A program made the translations under genes and the position numbers. The notes beneath the pieces are model-generated. The model saw nothing but the letters and a program-made list of their open reading frames with translations, searched no databases and had not been told where the DNA came from. Below, piece by piece: positions 38,326 through 53,300 of a DNA stretch of 64,000 bases (position 1 is its first letter; each line of letters opens with the position of its first letter). This DNA is from Cruorifilaria tuberocauda. Lineage: Eukaryota > Nematoda > Chromadorea > Rhabditida > Onchocercidae. The stretch covers positions 1 through 64,000 of the forward strand of contig JABVXU010000215.1 of the NCBI GenBank assembly GCA_013365365.1. Reading direction: 5' to 3'.

Positions 38326-41300
38326 CTGCGATGCGACAAGTTGCCTGATTCAAAAAAACACGCAATAGCAAAAGTGTAAATATAATAAATTCGAATTAAA
38401 ACATCTGATAGAACATTCGATGCTAATGAGAAAATATTTGTGCGCTATTGGGACAACTGCGCATTAATTATTCCTAAACTCATTTCAAAATATTCAGTGT
38501 TGATTGTATCACCGTTCACTTCAGATAAAATTGTTATTTCTGTACTTTTTCTTCCTTCCTTTTTCTCTTTTTTCTTTACTTTAATAACAGGTAACGACAA
38601 ACAAGAGATTACTCTTAAAACACGTATCGTTGCTTTTTCATCCTTTGCAATTTTCTTTTTTGAATTAAAAATTTTAGATCAGTGAAATATTTTTGTATGA
38701 AATGCTAACAACAAGTGCAAAGGAAAAACAACGGAGACGATAGCAAAGTGAAAAAAAAACGAAAATAAATAGAATGAATTTGAAACCAATACTTTAGAAT
38801 TTCTCTAATCGAATGTTAAATTCGAGCATGAAATTCTCAAACGAAATAAATTTGAATATAAAATTCTAACTATTTTCATATGGAACTGATTCGATTAATT
38901 GCAACGTCAAGGTATAGTCAGATTAGTATAATGCATGCAATGATAATTATTACTATTCGTCGATTCCTTCAATCAGTAATTTTGAAGTATGAGAATCAAA
39001 TAAATAGAAATGAAATTCAGTATAATAAAAACATAAGATTCAAGAAATAATAGAAGAAATTTTGTATAGTAGGCTAACACGGAATAAGAATTATATGATA
39101 AGGTAAATTTACAATGAGAATATGAAATGAAAAAATAGATTCCACTAACTAATTTTATTAGTAGTTGAAAATTAAAAATATGAGCCCGAGGTCTTTTCCA
39201 CATCTTTCTATATAAATAAAATAATATTATATATTGATAGAATTGGACTTAAATTTATTTCACTGCATTAGTGTTAAGAAACTTCTAGCAGTATAAGGAA
39301 AACATTTTAAAGCATAGATATCAATTAATTTATTGCATGAAAAGCCTCCTTTCATTACTTCTTCAAGCATGATACTTCAGAAATACTTGTAAAATATGGT
39401 GGAGCAGAAGACTGAAAATGATCCAATTGTTGTGATAACAATATAATTTCTTACTATCTAACTTATAATTAAACTATCTAGCTTGATAATTAAGCTATCT
39501 TGTACTTGAATAAGTGAAAGTAAAAATCAGAAGAATCCGAATTACATCAAAGTATTCAAATATTAGCAAAAAAGTATATAATTTATACTTTACATTTCAT
39601 AATTCATTTAAAAATTCTAATTTTGTTCTAAATTCTAAATAAAATTTTTTTGAGATTTCTTTCCATTTTGGAATTTAATGCGTTTACGAATTACTTTAAA
39701 ACGTGAAACTTTCTCTACCACAACATTTCTAATTCAACCTTAGAATTTAGCTGAAAACTTGTAGAAGTATTCTCATCATAGTAATGGTTTCATTTCATAG
39801 AAAGTAGGATTACATTTTTCAAATAACTTTATTTAACGAATTCTGAATAACTAGCTGCTAAGGTTCAATATATGAGTGGCATCAATCATTACGGAATAGC
39901 TATCATTAACTTATCGCCAAACATTATCAGCATTATATCATTTTGCAACTATCTTTAACATTATCAGCATCATTATCAGCTTCCTATCATCCTATTATCG
40001 CAATTATCTTTCTAGCATTCTCCTATCATCATCGATAGCACTAGCATTCGTAGCTACAATATTATATCTGAATTTTGATTGTGTTTTAGTGATAATTCAT
40101 GAAGCCACGGTGATAAGAATAGATAACACTATAAAGGCTGTTCCAAGCTAAATTCAACGTTATGCTTCAAAATAAAAACAAAACAACAGCATTATTAGAG
40201 GGAGCTTTTCTAATTCTGTTAGCGCCTCTCTCTTCTAACTCCATTACTTCCCTATGCTAACATAAGCTAACTAACAGACTATCCCTCTTAAAACTTACCG
40301 ATCAGCACTGCACAAACTAATTGACAGATAGCTGAATCAACACGATTCAAACATTACCATCTCTTTTCAACTTGTTATCTTCTTCACCTCTTTCTCATTT
40401 CAATTACAAAATTTCGTTTAATTCTTGTAGCCAAGAAATAAAATCAATTATAGAATAATTTTCATTTAGCTTATTGCAGTAATTGTTTCATCTAAATATT
40501 ATAATAAATTAATGAATTTTAATTCGTCAATTTTATATAAAGCATTTCGATTTTTCACATTTCAATCTTATCGTTCTTATCAGTAAACTAGTTCTTCCTA
40601 TTCTATCGAATTAAAATTATTTCTTTACTAATTAAAGTTTCCTTTACTAAGAAATGACTGGCAAAAGTGATTTGAAAATGGGAAAATTTAAATCTGCGTT
40701 TAAAAGAAAAATAGAAAATTAAATTAACTTATGATTTGATCAATCAAAAGCTTTGTATGCTATGAAAGTAAGTGAAGTTTGAGTGAAATATTGAATTTTA
40801 ATAAAAGTTAGCAAGCAAAAAAATTGTTGAAATTAAATTTTACGCTTGCAAATCGATGCGCAATATTTCTTTCTTCCTTTTTTTTGGAAGAAACATGCAT
40901 AAATGTGTGCAGATTGCATCTTCACACCTGCATGAATAATGCTTACTGGAAGTATATTACTCTTTAAAGCATATCCGAATCTTTCATCATATTCACATTT
41001 TCTTCTTCTTGCTTTTCTCATTCCGAGATTCTTCGGCTTCTTAGGAAGATTTCAGAGGAGAATGTATTTGCTGGGAAGCTCATCGTAAGCATTAAAACAA
41101 GTTGCTTCGTTTTTTTCTTGCTGTGAGTACTTTTTACTTTTCAGTCTTTTTTCTTCTTTAGCTTCATTCTTCCGACATCAGAATAATCGAAATCTATTGA
41201 ATTTCATTTCGCCTTCACAATCTTCCTTTTCTTTTCACTTTATCTTTCTTCTACTTCTCATTCTTGTCATTTCCGATTTCAGAATAATTCCTTTTTTTCT

Positions 41301-42470
41301 TTTGGGATATCCGTTTACGGAACGGAAGGAATTGCCTTTGTATATCGCATATTTCATTAATTTCTATTACTTTTTTCTTAATAATTATTTTACTAATTAA
41401 TTTTTATTACTGTAAGAATAAAGATATTTTGTATAAGAATTTGCATTTATTTTGTTTTAAAATGGTTCAAAATATTTCCATTATTGAAATTATTTGAATT
41501 TATCATTTATTTATAGTCATTTATTTATGGAATTTATTTATGAAATTAATGGAAAATTTACTATTATTTAAGAATGATTAAAAATTTAGTTTCTTTTCTT
41601 CCATATATTTGTAATATTTAAATGACTTCATGACATCTTTCAGCAAAGAATGAACCACTTTTTATCAATTTATCTTAACAATGTTAAGTATAATGTAAAA
41701 AATTTGTCATTTCTGTTTATATTATTACATTGATATGAATTAATTACAAATACATCTGCAATCCATATGATTATCACTGGTTTCTGATCCAAAGCTTTAA
41801 TTTTTCAAATTTAGTTGACATTCGATTTTTGCGAGATTATTGATTACTGCGATAATTACTTCTACTTACCTGTGATAATCTCAATTAATCCTACTTAAAA
41901 AAATACTTTACTCCAATGGTTAAAACATGAAGCACTACCTATCTGATGAAGTTACGATCGTTAAAGTGTCTTTTTTTGATATGATAGAGAAAAGTTAAAC
42001 AGTTTTAGAGTAAAGAACGATTATAACAATAAATGAAACAATGTAATTTCCCTCGTTTGACAAATTTACGAGAAATTCTAAGAGAGTGATAAAGAGAGGT
42101 CAGAAAGAGTGAAGAGAGAGGATTATTAGAGATAAATGGAAATGTTAGCCTCATTGATTGCATTAATTTATTTCGAAAGCTCTAGAAAGATGAACTAAAA
42201 TTAGGTGCCTAAGTTGAATTGTTAGCCATTAGCCTAAGGGTAGGGTAGGGTAGTGGAAATGGAACGAGAAGAGTAGCAAGCCTGGTCCATGAAATATAAT
42301 CAAATTGTTAAATCAGTGGATATGTTGATTGAATGGTTGATGTTAAATAGTATTGAAGTTTTAGCAATCCTTTAAACCGTCAATTACTCCTGTAAAAGGC
42401 ACTTGAAATAGGCGAAAGAATGATTGAATAATACTTCTTAGAAAAGCCTTTCCACTTTAACTTCTTGAAA

Positions 42471-42521
42471 GTTTGTGTATGTATGTGTCTGTGTGCATGT
42501 GCGTGTCTGTCTGTGTCTGTC
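42471..42521. repeat. TG-rich microsatellite
   Basis: GTTTGTGTATGTATGTG followed by CTGTG/CTGTC variants for about 50 bp. Simple repeat. Confidence 0.75.
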
Positions 42522-45500
42522 AAAAGAAGAAAATTGTGATTCAATTTAGACTTGATGCTAAATGACGACGTTTGGAAAGTATATAGGCGGTGGTGTTTTT
42601 ATCTTCGTTAGTGCGCACTAAATAGTTTGAAAGCTAAGTAAGCATAAATTGTAAGTAAGCTTAATGTTAGTTCATCTACTAAGTAGAGAAAAAGAAAAAA
42701 GAAAGAGAAAAAAGTCAAGTCCAATTTCACAAAAGTTACTTTTCATTTGTGCAATCATTTTAAGTAGTGTGCTAGAAAAAGAATTTTTCAAAATTTGAAT
42801 ACGTGAAAAATTTGTAAAATTTTGAGAATTAAATTACAGAAAAAGAAGGAAGATTTTGGCTGGGCTTTAATGCTTTAAAATTTGCTTACACAGACTAAGC
42901 CATACTAAGGTAAGCTAGACTAAGCTATGTGCTAAGTTAGGCTCGGTTAAGCTAGGCGAAGTAGCTAAAACTGTGATCATTGAATTTAATGCAGCAATCA
43001 AACATCAACTGATTTCCTAACTTTATTATTCTAGCTATTTAGCTTTCAAACAAATTTGAAATTATATAATCTTTGAATCCGTTTGATATAATCTCTCTGA
43101 AAATTTTAACAAATTATCAAATCAAATTATGTGGTCAGTTAAAGTAAATTTTGTTTTTTCAACAAGAAGAGAGAAAAAGTGCATCTTCAAATGATAAATT
43201 GTTCAAAAGTTATTTCTTAACATCTAACTTTCTCTATAAATTTTAATAACAAAGTTAGCTAAAACAATTTGTCATTAAGAATGTGATAAAAATGCACTTT
43301 TAAATTTTATTTCTCCTAAAAATGTTCTTATTTCGCATTTTGCTTTACTTTTTATATTATTTGTAGGAAGTTTACATACGTATCCTTTCAAATTTGTGGA
43401 AAAGATCAACTTTAAATTTACTTTGTTGATAAAATATTGTAGGAAATGTATAGTAATATTCAAAAATATTAATATCAAAATTATATATTTCACTATTCGT
43501 TGATATTTCATTGATAGTACTCGTCAGCAATACTTTGAAAGTTTTCCTTTCTTTTTTGGTTCTAGTTTATAGAATTGAAATGTATGATAAGAGATAAGTA
43601 AAATTTGCTAGAAATAATTATATAAAAAACTTTGGGAATTTACCTTAGAAATAGTTATGGTCAAAAAAACTTCGTTATTTAGGTATTCTGCTGTAATTTG
43701 GTTATACGTAAAATAAATTTCATTCCATTAAATTCACTTAAAGCAGTGCATATTTATTGTGAAATGCAAGTAATGTTCTTTTCAGACCAACTACTCCCAA
43801 GAGACGTGGAAAAGGGAAAGTGTAAAGCTTAGACTTACGAAAGCCTAGACTTACGCTTTATACTTTACTGACGTGATAGCTTGACTAAATTTTTTTCAAT
43901 TTTGTAAAACAAGCAAATTGAAATCATGTAGAAATGGTAGAAAAATAAAATTAAGAATTTAAATGTTAGTAATATTAGTGGAAAATTCTGCAAAGTTGAA
44001 AAAAAAAACTTTATAAGAGATCTAACAGATTCATTTATCCTTCTCTCTATTTGTAATTTATTAATTATCGATTAGTAATTGCTTGAATATTTTTTACATT
44101 TTTCAAATCATTTCTGCTATTTACATATCAACAAAATTTCACGCAATCGTAGATTTATCATTTCAAGATATTTTAAAAGCTTTGAAATTTGTAAAGTCAA
44201 ACTTTAGCGATTGCTTACAAGGTGAAAAAATGATCACAATTTTGAATGCTTTCGAATCCCATTATCACAAAATTTGAATTTGAATTTGAAATTTGAAATT
44301 AAAAAAAATGAACTGTTAATCATTAAAAATTTTGAATGAATTGTTGATATGCTCACAATCAATATAATGCTCGACTTCTTTCTACAGTTCAAATTTTAAT
44401 ATGTAAATTGAAATTTGTAGCGAAGAGCATTTTTATCTTTATGTTACCTTTTAATGGAACGCACTTAAGAGTGATGAAAAGCAGGAAGATACTTAGAAGC
44501 AAATGAGAAGCTTAGTGTCTTTCTTGTCTTATCAAAAATGCTTTAATGTTAATTATGTCCATGATATGCCTCGCCTTTTTTTTCTTCCCTTTTTGCAGAT
44601 TAGCAGCGAAAATCTAATGGAAGAAAAAAATATTCAGCATTTATTTTATGTGAAATTACAGGCGTATGTATTATTTATTCCACACCTAAAATTCAAATTA
44701 TACAGTATAACATTTCAAGTATTGCAGTTCATAGGTCAAACATTTGAGATTACAGTAATTTAAATTTTGATATCATTCAATTACATTTTCCATCATTCCA
44801 GCATAAGTTGCTAATTTTGTAAAGTGATTGGCCAATTTATTGTTTGATTTAATCTTAATGTTATTTACTCTCCTCGCCTCGATGGGCCACTTCATTATTT
44901 ACTTCTTTGCTTTTCCATTTCAAGTTTATTTATTCGAAAATTTGCATAATAAAGCACATTCGTTGATTTCGTAATCTCACAAGAAATAAGTATACATATG
45001 CATTCAATCCATTAACATACCTAATATAATCTCAAGAACTTCGGGGTGATTGTTCAATTATTCAATTATTTGCTACTGATTCAAACTGTTCATTTAAAAT
45101 TTGATGGATTTTATCTTTGATGACAAAGTATAGAATTTAACAGACTCTGCTAAAACTAAAGTCAATTGAATGATTACAAAGAAAAAATTGTCAATCAATT
45201 ATTGTCATATGTTTCATTTTAAATTTGTGGCATATCGGTGAGAAAAGAAACAATGAGATGGATAAATATCAGTAGCATTGTCATATCAGATAAGATAAAT
45301 CATATGCTCTTTTCTTGTTATCATTTACCTCTGATAAATGATAATGATCAGACGAATATACAAATTGTCACATCTATAATCTAATGCATTGTAAGTTTTA
45401 GTTTTAGAAAACTTCAGAATTCGAATCCGTTTGAGGATATGATTTGTAGCAAAATTACCATCATTTCCAATTTATCATAATTTTAAAAGACGTTGAGCTA

Positions 45501-48500
45501 GTTGAAGCTGAAAAGTTAACATGAAAATTTTTAATTCAATTTCACAAATTTGCTTGATTAGATGGATTTCAGGGTAAAGACATGAATAGAAAAAGTACTT
45601 TATAAAAGATTGACTACATTAATCTTTCCATGGAACAAAGGATGATCCGGGACAGGAATAGCATGTGGCTCTATCTTTACTGCAACAGAACAAAAAGTGA
45701 AGCAAGGAATTCCCAAAGGACTTACTTGAATGATAAAGCAATACTTACAATGACACGATAAGCTGACGTGACAGAAGAAAATACTCCATTAACATCTTGA
45801 CAATTCGAAAACCGTCGTTACAGTTAAATCACACACGAGAAGCTATAGTTCATATTTAAAATTTACTTCATATCATTATAAATATAAGTCATGTAGCAAC
45901 AGCTATGGTAACTTATACGATAACCAGTAAATGGAAAAGGGAAAAACTGCAAGTTCAGAATGATTGAGCATTTTTGTGGATCGTAAAAGCATTATGGATG
46001 TTATATCTTTTGAATTAATCATCTTATCAGGGTGCGATGTAAGATCAGATAACAAATTCAAGACTTTCACCAATCTTAATTCAACTGTAATCGATTTATG
46101 AACAAGGAAACAGTTGAAAAGATCTAAATTTTAACTTAATAAGTTATCGAGAAGAAACGTAATTAACAAGTAAATATACGCGTTCACGTATATGTTATAT
46201 TATGCTGTTATCAAGGATAAACGTAACAAACAGGTAGAAGCACGTGTTCACGCATCAAATTTTCATGTGTGTGTTGCGTATTTATTTGCTTTTGTGAAAG
46301 TTATCCATCAAAAGAAAGAAAAAGAACAGAAATTTTTAATAATTGATTTTCTCTTTTTTTCATTTAAAAATAAATTTGAAAATTCAAAGATATATGAAGT
46401 GAAGTAAAGGAGGCAAAAAGGGGAGGAGAATGATGACTGCTTGTAGTTTAGCATAAAATTAGTTTTATTCTTGTCAAGAATATCTGAAGAATTTTTAAAT
46501 GTTTGTAGAATTAGTGATTAGAATGATTGCATCACTGAATAAGAAGAAAAGTTAAGAAAGGAAAAAAGAAAGTAACAATTTTTTTACTAATTATTTTTCA
46601 GTTGAATGATACTTGTTTTCCCTTCATTTCATTCGTTTATTTTTCTAATCAGTTCTCTTATCATTTTTTCATTTCTTATCATTCTTATCACATTGTGTTA
46701 TCATTTTCTTTTCAACAATTTTTTTCACAATCTATAAGTTATCTATTCTCTATGGAATGATATAAATTCAACTCGTTTTCTTCGTTCTCTTTTCCTAATC
46801 TGTCATAGTTTATTTTAAATCATTTAATTCTTATCTTCGGTATTATCTGATTATTCCCCGAGAAATTCTAATTACCCATCGCTTATTAAAAATAGGCTTT
46901 TTATAGAGGTATATATTATTAATTCATTTATCAATCTCATTTTTCCTGAAGCATGGAATCATTTGGTTAATCACTCAGAATTACTTTAAACTAACAATTA
47001 TTCCAATTTTTGCATTCCTGAAAGTTTGCAAACTTCATTCAATATTTTTATCATTAATCAAAACAAATCAATACAATGATTTTACTTTACTTCCGTAAAA
47101 TCACTTATTGATTAGTTCTGATTAATGACAATAAGAGTATTAAGTTAGCAATCAAGTAATCAGATCAACTTATTATTATAATTCCTGATTAACTAACGTT
47201 CATTACACTTTTATTTTAAATGCTAACTTTTCACTTTGCTGTGTAGAGATAGTGAGAATTTAATTTTGTAAAAATAAAAAATTAAGATAAAAATCAATTG
47301 CATACTTAATATTTATTAGTGGAATTTAAATTTAGTAATATTTTATAAAGTAATGATATTTATGTTTGCATAGAAGAAAGTAAAAATTTACAGCATATCT
47401 TTTGTTTCGCTTTTTTTGTTTTTAAAAGTGAAATTCTATTTTTAATCGCTTCAAATTTCAAATTTTACCTTTTGACTAAATTATAATTAATTAAATTCGT
47501 TGAGTGTTAAAACTAAATTAAAGCATAATTTCTGAAATTTTAAATTTGCTAAATTATAAAGATTTCTATAAATGTGCAATTTAGAGTTTTTGTTCCCATT
47601 TAATGTAATTGTATAAGTAAGTTTAAGCTGTTAGCTATTTAAAGTTCTCTTCCTTCCATTCTCTCAAACTCCAGAATTTCAATTGGTAACATAAAGTTTC
47701 TCGTGGAAATTTTCAACCACTTTTAGTAAAGCTATCTTAAAACATTTGGAAAGGAAAAGAAAAAAGAAGAGGATTTGTTTATTTGAATTTCATTCTTTTC
47801 ATTATCAAAATAATAAAAGATTAGTAAAATTTAATTCAAAAATAATAAAAGGCAATAACTGAAGAGAAATCAGCTTTTCACTATTAGCATTAAAAAAATT
47901 TATTCCAAAAAAAATTTATGCTTTGCTTTTTCTCATCAAACAAAATTCTCTCTGCATGATGCGAATTCTAAGCTAAAATCTCTTATCCATTAGACTGAAA
48001 TACGTTCTTTTTTTGTTTTTTTTTTAAAAAAACTTAAGTATAAACTCCTTTATCTTTTTAAATTTCTTTTGTTTTCCCAAACTTTTTATTAAATTTTAAC
48101 TTTTTTTCTTGTTAGCTTTTCTAAATTTCGATGCTTTCTTTTTGAAAGCGTTGAATGTGACAGCTATGATAAATTTGATGTCAGAATATTGATCATATTA
48201 AACAAATTATCTAGCTTACATAAACTAATTGAAGTTCAGTAATTCACTTACTGAGAGGCCAATCATCAGATAAGTGACACAGACTTCATCTCAATATTAC
48301 ACTCACATCAGAATAGTACAATTACACTTCTCTCATTTTTGAGGCTCGAGAATTTCATTTTATCCAATTTGTTTGTTTTTCTTATCAATATTACTTATGA
48401 AAGAGTATACACTTCAGCGTTATTTATTTTTTATCTCATTTTATGTTATTATTATTAATATTTGTAGCATTATCATTGTTTACTCATAACTTTCTTATCA

Positions 48501-50212
48501 GTTATAGTTTAGGCAGTTTGATCAAGAAAAGATATGCATTAAATATGAATTAAATGAACTAAAGTATATATTAAATATTTATTAACTTATTGCTTAAGCA
48601 TGAAACTTGAAATTTTTGTAAGCATTCTGTTTTCTCTTCTACTTCTTTACCCTAATTTTTTATTTATTTAAATTTTTGTCTGATTTTGTTTGGTTACTTT
48701 TTGTTTCGGTTTTCTCAGTTTTCGATTCAGTATTCTTTTAAATCCATAATTCGCATACTATATAATCATATTACGGTGTTATTAATTAATATGAATATAA
48801 GGAAGTTTTAATGGATTTATCAATTAGCTGTTTACACTTGGAATAAATTTAACTATTTGCTAGCTGATACATATTACAAGCATTAAGTTAGAGTATAATT
48901 ATCCATTGTGGCACAAAATGTTTTCTGGTACGATACGATTTTTAATTTCATGCAATACATTTACTTATTCTTTTACTCATTAATTCTGTATTCATATTCT
49001 TTATTTACTTATTCTTCTAGTTTTAACAGTTGGAATAATAAAATTTTATCAAAAGTGCAAAGTTAATTTTATCATTCGATGCAAAAAAATTTCTTCTTTT
49101 CATGCTTAAATTTAGCTATTAAATGCAATTTCATTACTAAATTACAAATTTGATTTTACAAAATTTTATTGTGCATAAATTATGTCTCATTGTTCTTTCA
49201 AGTACTTAAATTATTTTTCTGTCACAAAATCATAACTCTTTTTCACTAAAAAAATTGTTTATCGCTCTTAAATATGTTTAAAGTTAAATCCAATTTAAGA
49301 GTTTTTTCATTGAGTAAATCTTTCATTGAGAAATAATAATTGATTAAATTTCAGGGAAATTGTTTTTGCAAATATCTTCTATAATTCATTTGATGTACTC
49401 GAGTGTAAGAAATTTAAAATTTAAATGTTTAAAATTCTGAAATTAACGATAGGAAAATTTTCTTACGTCATCTTCTATATCGTTTCATCCCTCATATCTA
49501 TCATTAATAATATATTTGCATGGTCATTGTTCTTAAAAAACCCAAAGTATTTCAGACTGCTCATTTAGAAGCATACTGAAGATCACCATCGTTTTCGAAT
49601 CAAGCTGATGTAACTATTTCTAAGATTTCATTAATCATTCTCGATATTGAGCGTCCGATATCATTCTCGTGCATGAAGCAAGGGAAACCAACTTGCTCAT
49701 GGTTAAACTACAATATTCAATTGATTTCAATATTCTGTGCTATGATTATTTCATTTTATATCTAAATAGTATTGTTTGTTGCAATAGAACTTCGTTATCA
49801 TTGAGAATTTGACTAAAATTCTAACATTTGTGGATATCAAAAAAGATCAACAAGTTCGAGATTTAAATGGTAATATACTGATATATCGAATATCGATAAT
49901 AGACAAGTTCACAGGTTAAAATTTTATTGATTATATTATCGATTATTTGATTAACTTTAAATACAATTATCTCTTTTCTTTTTTACTGCATAATTAGAAA
50001 TGTCGCAAATTAATATATTAAAATTTAAAGTGAAGAACAAACGATATAAAATTTATTTTGGATATAATTAGTTCTTTGCAAGGATTTTTATCAGTCGGAA
50101 TAAAATCTGATATATAAAATATTGAAAATATGTTTTCAGCAATCTTTAAATTCAGTTATATATGTTTAGTAGCGAGCGATATGACTTTGCAGTAATTGAT
50201 AAGCATTAATAA

Positions 50213-50223
50213 GCAATTTTCAG
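50213..50223 (+). promoter_or_regulatory. candidate spliced-leader acceptor, neuroligin gene
   Basis: GCAATTTTCAG is a perfect nematode 3' splice site, 82 bases upstream of the neuroligin ATG. A 12-codon open frame (50243-50281) lies between it and the ATG. A second, weaker site (TATGTTCAG, ending near 50263) would exclude the upstream ATG. Confidence 0.35.
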
Positions 50224-50305
50224 GTGATAAGGGAAAAGCAGAATGGAATTTTCATATGTTCAGCTTACTCGAATAATTTAAGTGACAGAAAAACAATAAC
50301 TCTCC

Positions 50306-53300
50306 ATGGATATGTTTGCCCCTTTCCTCTTCGTTATCACAATTTTGCAACTATCAAAACTTATCAGGTAACATTTTTTGGAAATTTCTCGCTTTATCAC
50401 TAAACTTATTATCATTTCGATTGATAAAGAATTTCATAAGCACTGATAATTATCATTTAACAAGTAGATGCAATTTGATCAGTTAGGTTCCAATTCATCA
50501 GTGGAAGAAATGAAATTGGTAGTAGAAATGAAAGAAGTGAGAAAGGTACAAGCTAATTGCATGAATAATCATTGCTATGAATATGATAATAATTGATAAT
50601 TATGATTGCAACAAAACTCAGTCGTAATTCTAGATGTGGTACTGGAATTCGGACGGTGACAACCACTTTTGGAGTATTGCGAGGTGAATTGGTTAGTCCA
50701 AATGTTGATGATTTACCACCTGTGGTACAATATCTCGGAGTTCCATACGGTGTCGCCCCTTCCGGACAGGTATCTTCGCTTTTCTTCCATAATATCTAAT
50801 TATATTTGATCAATAATTTATATTCAAATTGCTAAATCTTCTTGATTACATTAATAATTGAAAATGCAGAAGCTGAATGAAAGTTTAATTTAATTTCATT
50901 TATTAGTATCGTTTCAATATGGCTATATCAGCTGCAAAATGGACTCATATGCCTAAGGATGCTTATAGCTTATCATCTGTTTGTATACAATCAGGAATTC
51001 CGGAACTTGCTGAAACGAAGTGAGGAATTTTTTCTTTCGCTATTTATTACATCATTGCTATGATTATATCGTTATATCATTACTATAACTACTCACATCA
51101 TTATTGCAATTTAAATTTTATCTTCACTTATAAATAACCTACATTCTCAGGAAAGTTAATTTCTCTTTCACGAGTAAATAGTTGTAGTGAATATCTGTGA
51201 ATTGATAAATTGATATTGATAATGACAGTCAATATCACTATACTGATTGATCAGTGAAATTTTAGTTTAATGAGATCCGCCCCTCCATTTGACTGTAAGC
51301 TTGATTGCTCAATATAGGTAATATCATACTCATATCCTGCTTTGTGTGTGATATGTGAACAAAGAATTACTCAGACCTATGACCTATCAATAGGATGGAG
51401 AAAATCAGTGGAAGTCATATGGAGTGTTAAGGAGATGAAATCAATAAAAATCGTTTAGCGATAAATGGAATAAATCATCAAGGCCTGAATTAGATAACTA
51501 ATCCACTAAAACTGTTTTTGAAGAGAATATGTTAAATTTCTTCATGAAGTATTTACCTGCAACAGGTAAATAGAGGTGATTAATTGTGAAGGAATTTAGC
51601 ATGAGAAGAAATGAAGAGCAGCATATCATCATGATATTTGTTAAGCAATAATTATTGATTTAAAAAAAAGAGAAAAACTGAAAATATTTTGAAGATGGAA
51701 AGATTATGAAGAATTTGTTTAGAATAGTTGATTAACTTTATCATAAAATTTCTTCCGATTTGCTGATAATCCAAATACATCTTTACTATCCATGTGGGTC
51801 ACGTTCATTCTAGTTTTTCACTCTCCTCTCTTCACCGAAATTCCTTAAAATTTAAATAATTTTTTATGTAATCTAAGATTTATATGATCTAATTTAAAAA
51901 TTCTCTCCGCAAAGTAGCAAAATTTGAATGATTTTACTCTTGCGGAATATTAACATTTCCAGAGCGCTTAAGACGACATCAGCGCGACGTTACGATCATA
52001 TGCATAAATTATTGCCAAAACTAAAACCACAATCTGAAGATTGCTTATATATGAATTTATATGTACCTGAAAAGATACGTATGTTTCTTGTCGAAATTAT
52101 AAAATTAAGGAAATCCTAATTATTTCGTTCTTTTCATAATAACTTCGCTTAAAGAAAAAAACTTCCATTTGATCAATTCTATTTTCAGTAATCTGATTGG
52201 ATGAAATTAAAATCATTTTTTTTTTGTCAATATCGAATAATAATGAAGGATTTTTGAAATTGATTTGCCATTTTAGAAAACTAATTATCACAAAAGTTTT
52301 TTAGCTTATCACACGGATTCAAATCGAAGACAGTTACCGGTTCTTGTAGTAGTACACGGTGATGAATACGGTTGGAATAGTGGTAATCCGTACAATGGTA
52401 CCATTCTTGCATCATACGGTCAAATTATCGTTATCACACTCAATTATCGTCTTGGTGTTTTTGGTATAATTGTTTTTTTTGCCTTTTGTTATAAGAACTA
52501 TTTTTTATATGTCGAAATAAAACAAAAAAAACCAATATTTCTATAATCCAGAAATGTTGCTAAAGAAAAAAATGCTAATCATTTCTTTTCCCAACAAAGA
52601 ATTAAAATTTTAGGATTTTTGGGTCGATGTGAATCATCGAGTTGTTCCGGTAATTCAGGCTTATCAGATTTAGTAGCAGCTTTAAAAATGCTCACAAATA
52701 TTTTACCAGTTTTTGGTGGTGATCCAAGTTTGATCACACTATTAGGTTGGGGTTCAGGTGCATCATTGGTAAGTGAAAATTAATATCTTTCTTGATTTTA
52801 GAAAATTTCACAAATATTTCGATACTTCAAATTACTTAAGATACGTCAAAGTTCACGCGTAATTTTTTTTAGGTTTCCTTACTAATGGCTTCACCGATAA
52901 CTCAACCAAATAATCGAATGTTCCGACGAGCAATTCTATTGGATGGTTCGGCTCTTTCGCCGTGGGCAATGAGCAAAAATCCTCAAATGATATTTCTTCA
53001 ACTTGCTGAACATTTGAAGGTTAATTTTCATTTAAACAGTCAAAGTTGAACAAACAGTATTTGAAGAAGTTCGATTAGATTAAACAAACTATAAGCCTTT
53101 TGATAGCGAAAAGAAAAGAAAAAATTTTTATAAATTAGACTATTTAATTCCAGTTAGTGATTTTAACAAAATTTATTTTTTATCCAAAGGATATTTGTGG
53201 AAAAATATTTTCATTTTTAGATTAAGATTTAGATTAAAGTAAGATTCGATTAAGGAAAATTTTTGACTTCAACTTTAATCAGCTAATTGGATGAAATATG

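Larger units (their letters stand above)
37264..50300. other. 13-kb gene-poor region upstream of neuroligin
   Basis: No convincing exon chain on either strand. Contains the second copy of a dispersed repeat (37900-38325), an AGGGT-like tract (42237-42256), a TG-rich microsatellite (42471-42521) and a degenerate CTAAG-rich patch (42893-42960). A possible two-exon mini-gene on the - strand (45619-45795) is described in the findings. Much of this interval is probably regulatory sequence for the neuronal neuroligin gene; that is inference from its position only. Confidence 0.45.

Noticed and set aside
42237..42256. AGGGT-type short tandem run
   Set aside because: Only about three units and not the nematode telomere hexamer, so not reported as telomeric.
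46192..46407. + strand open frame of 71 codons
   Set aside because: Lys-rich end, no splice context and no domain; composition explains it.
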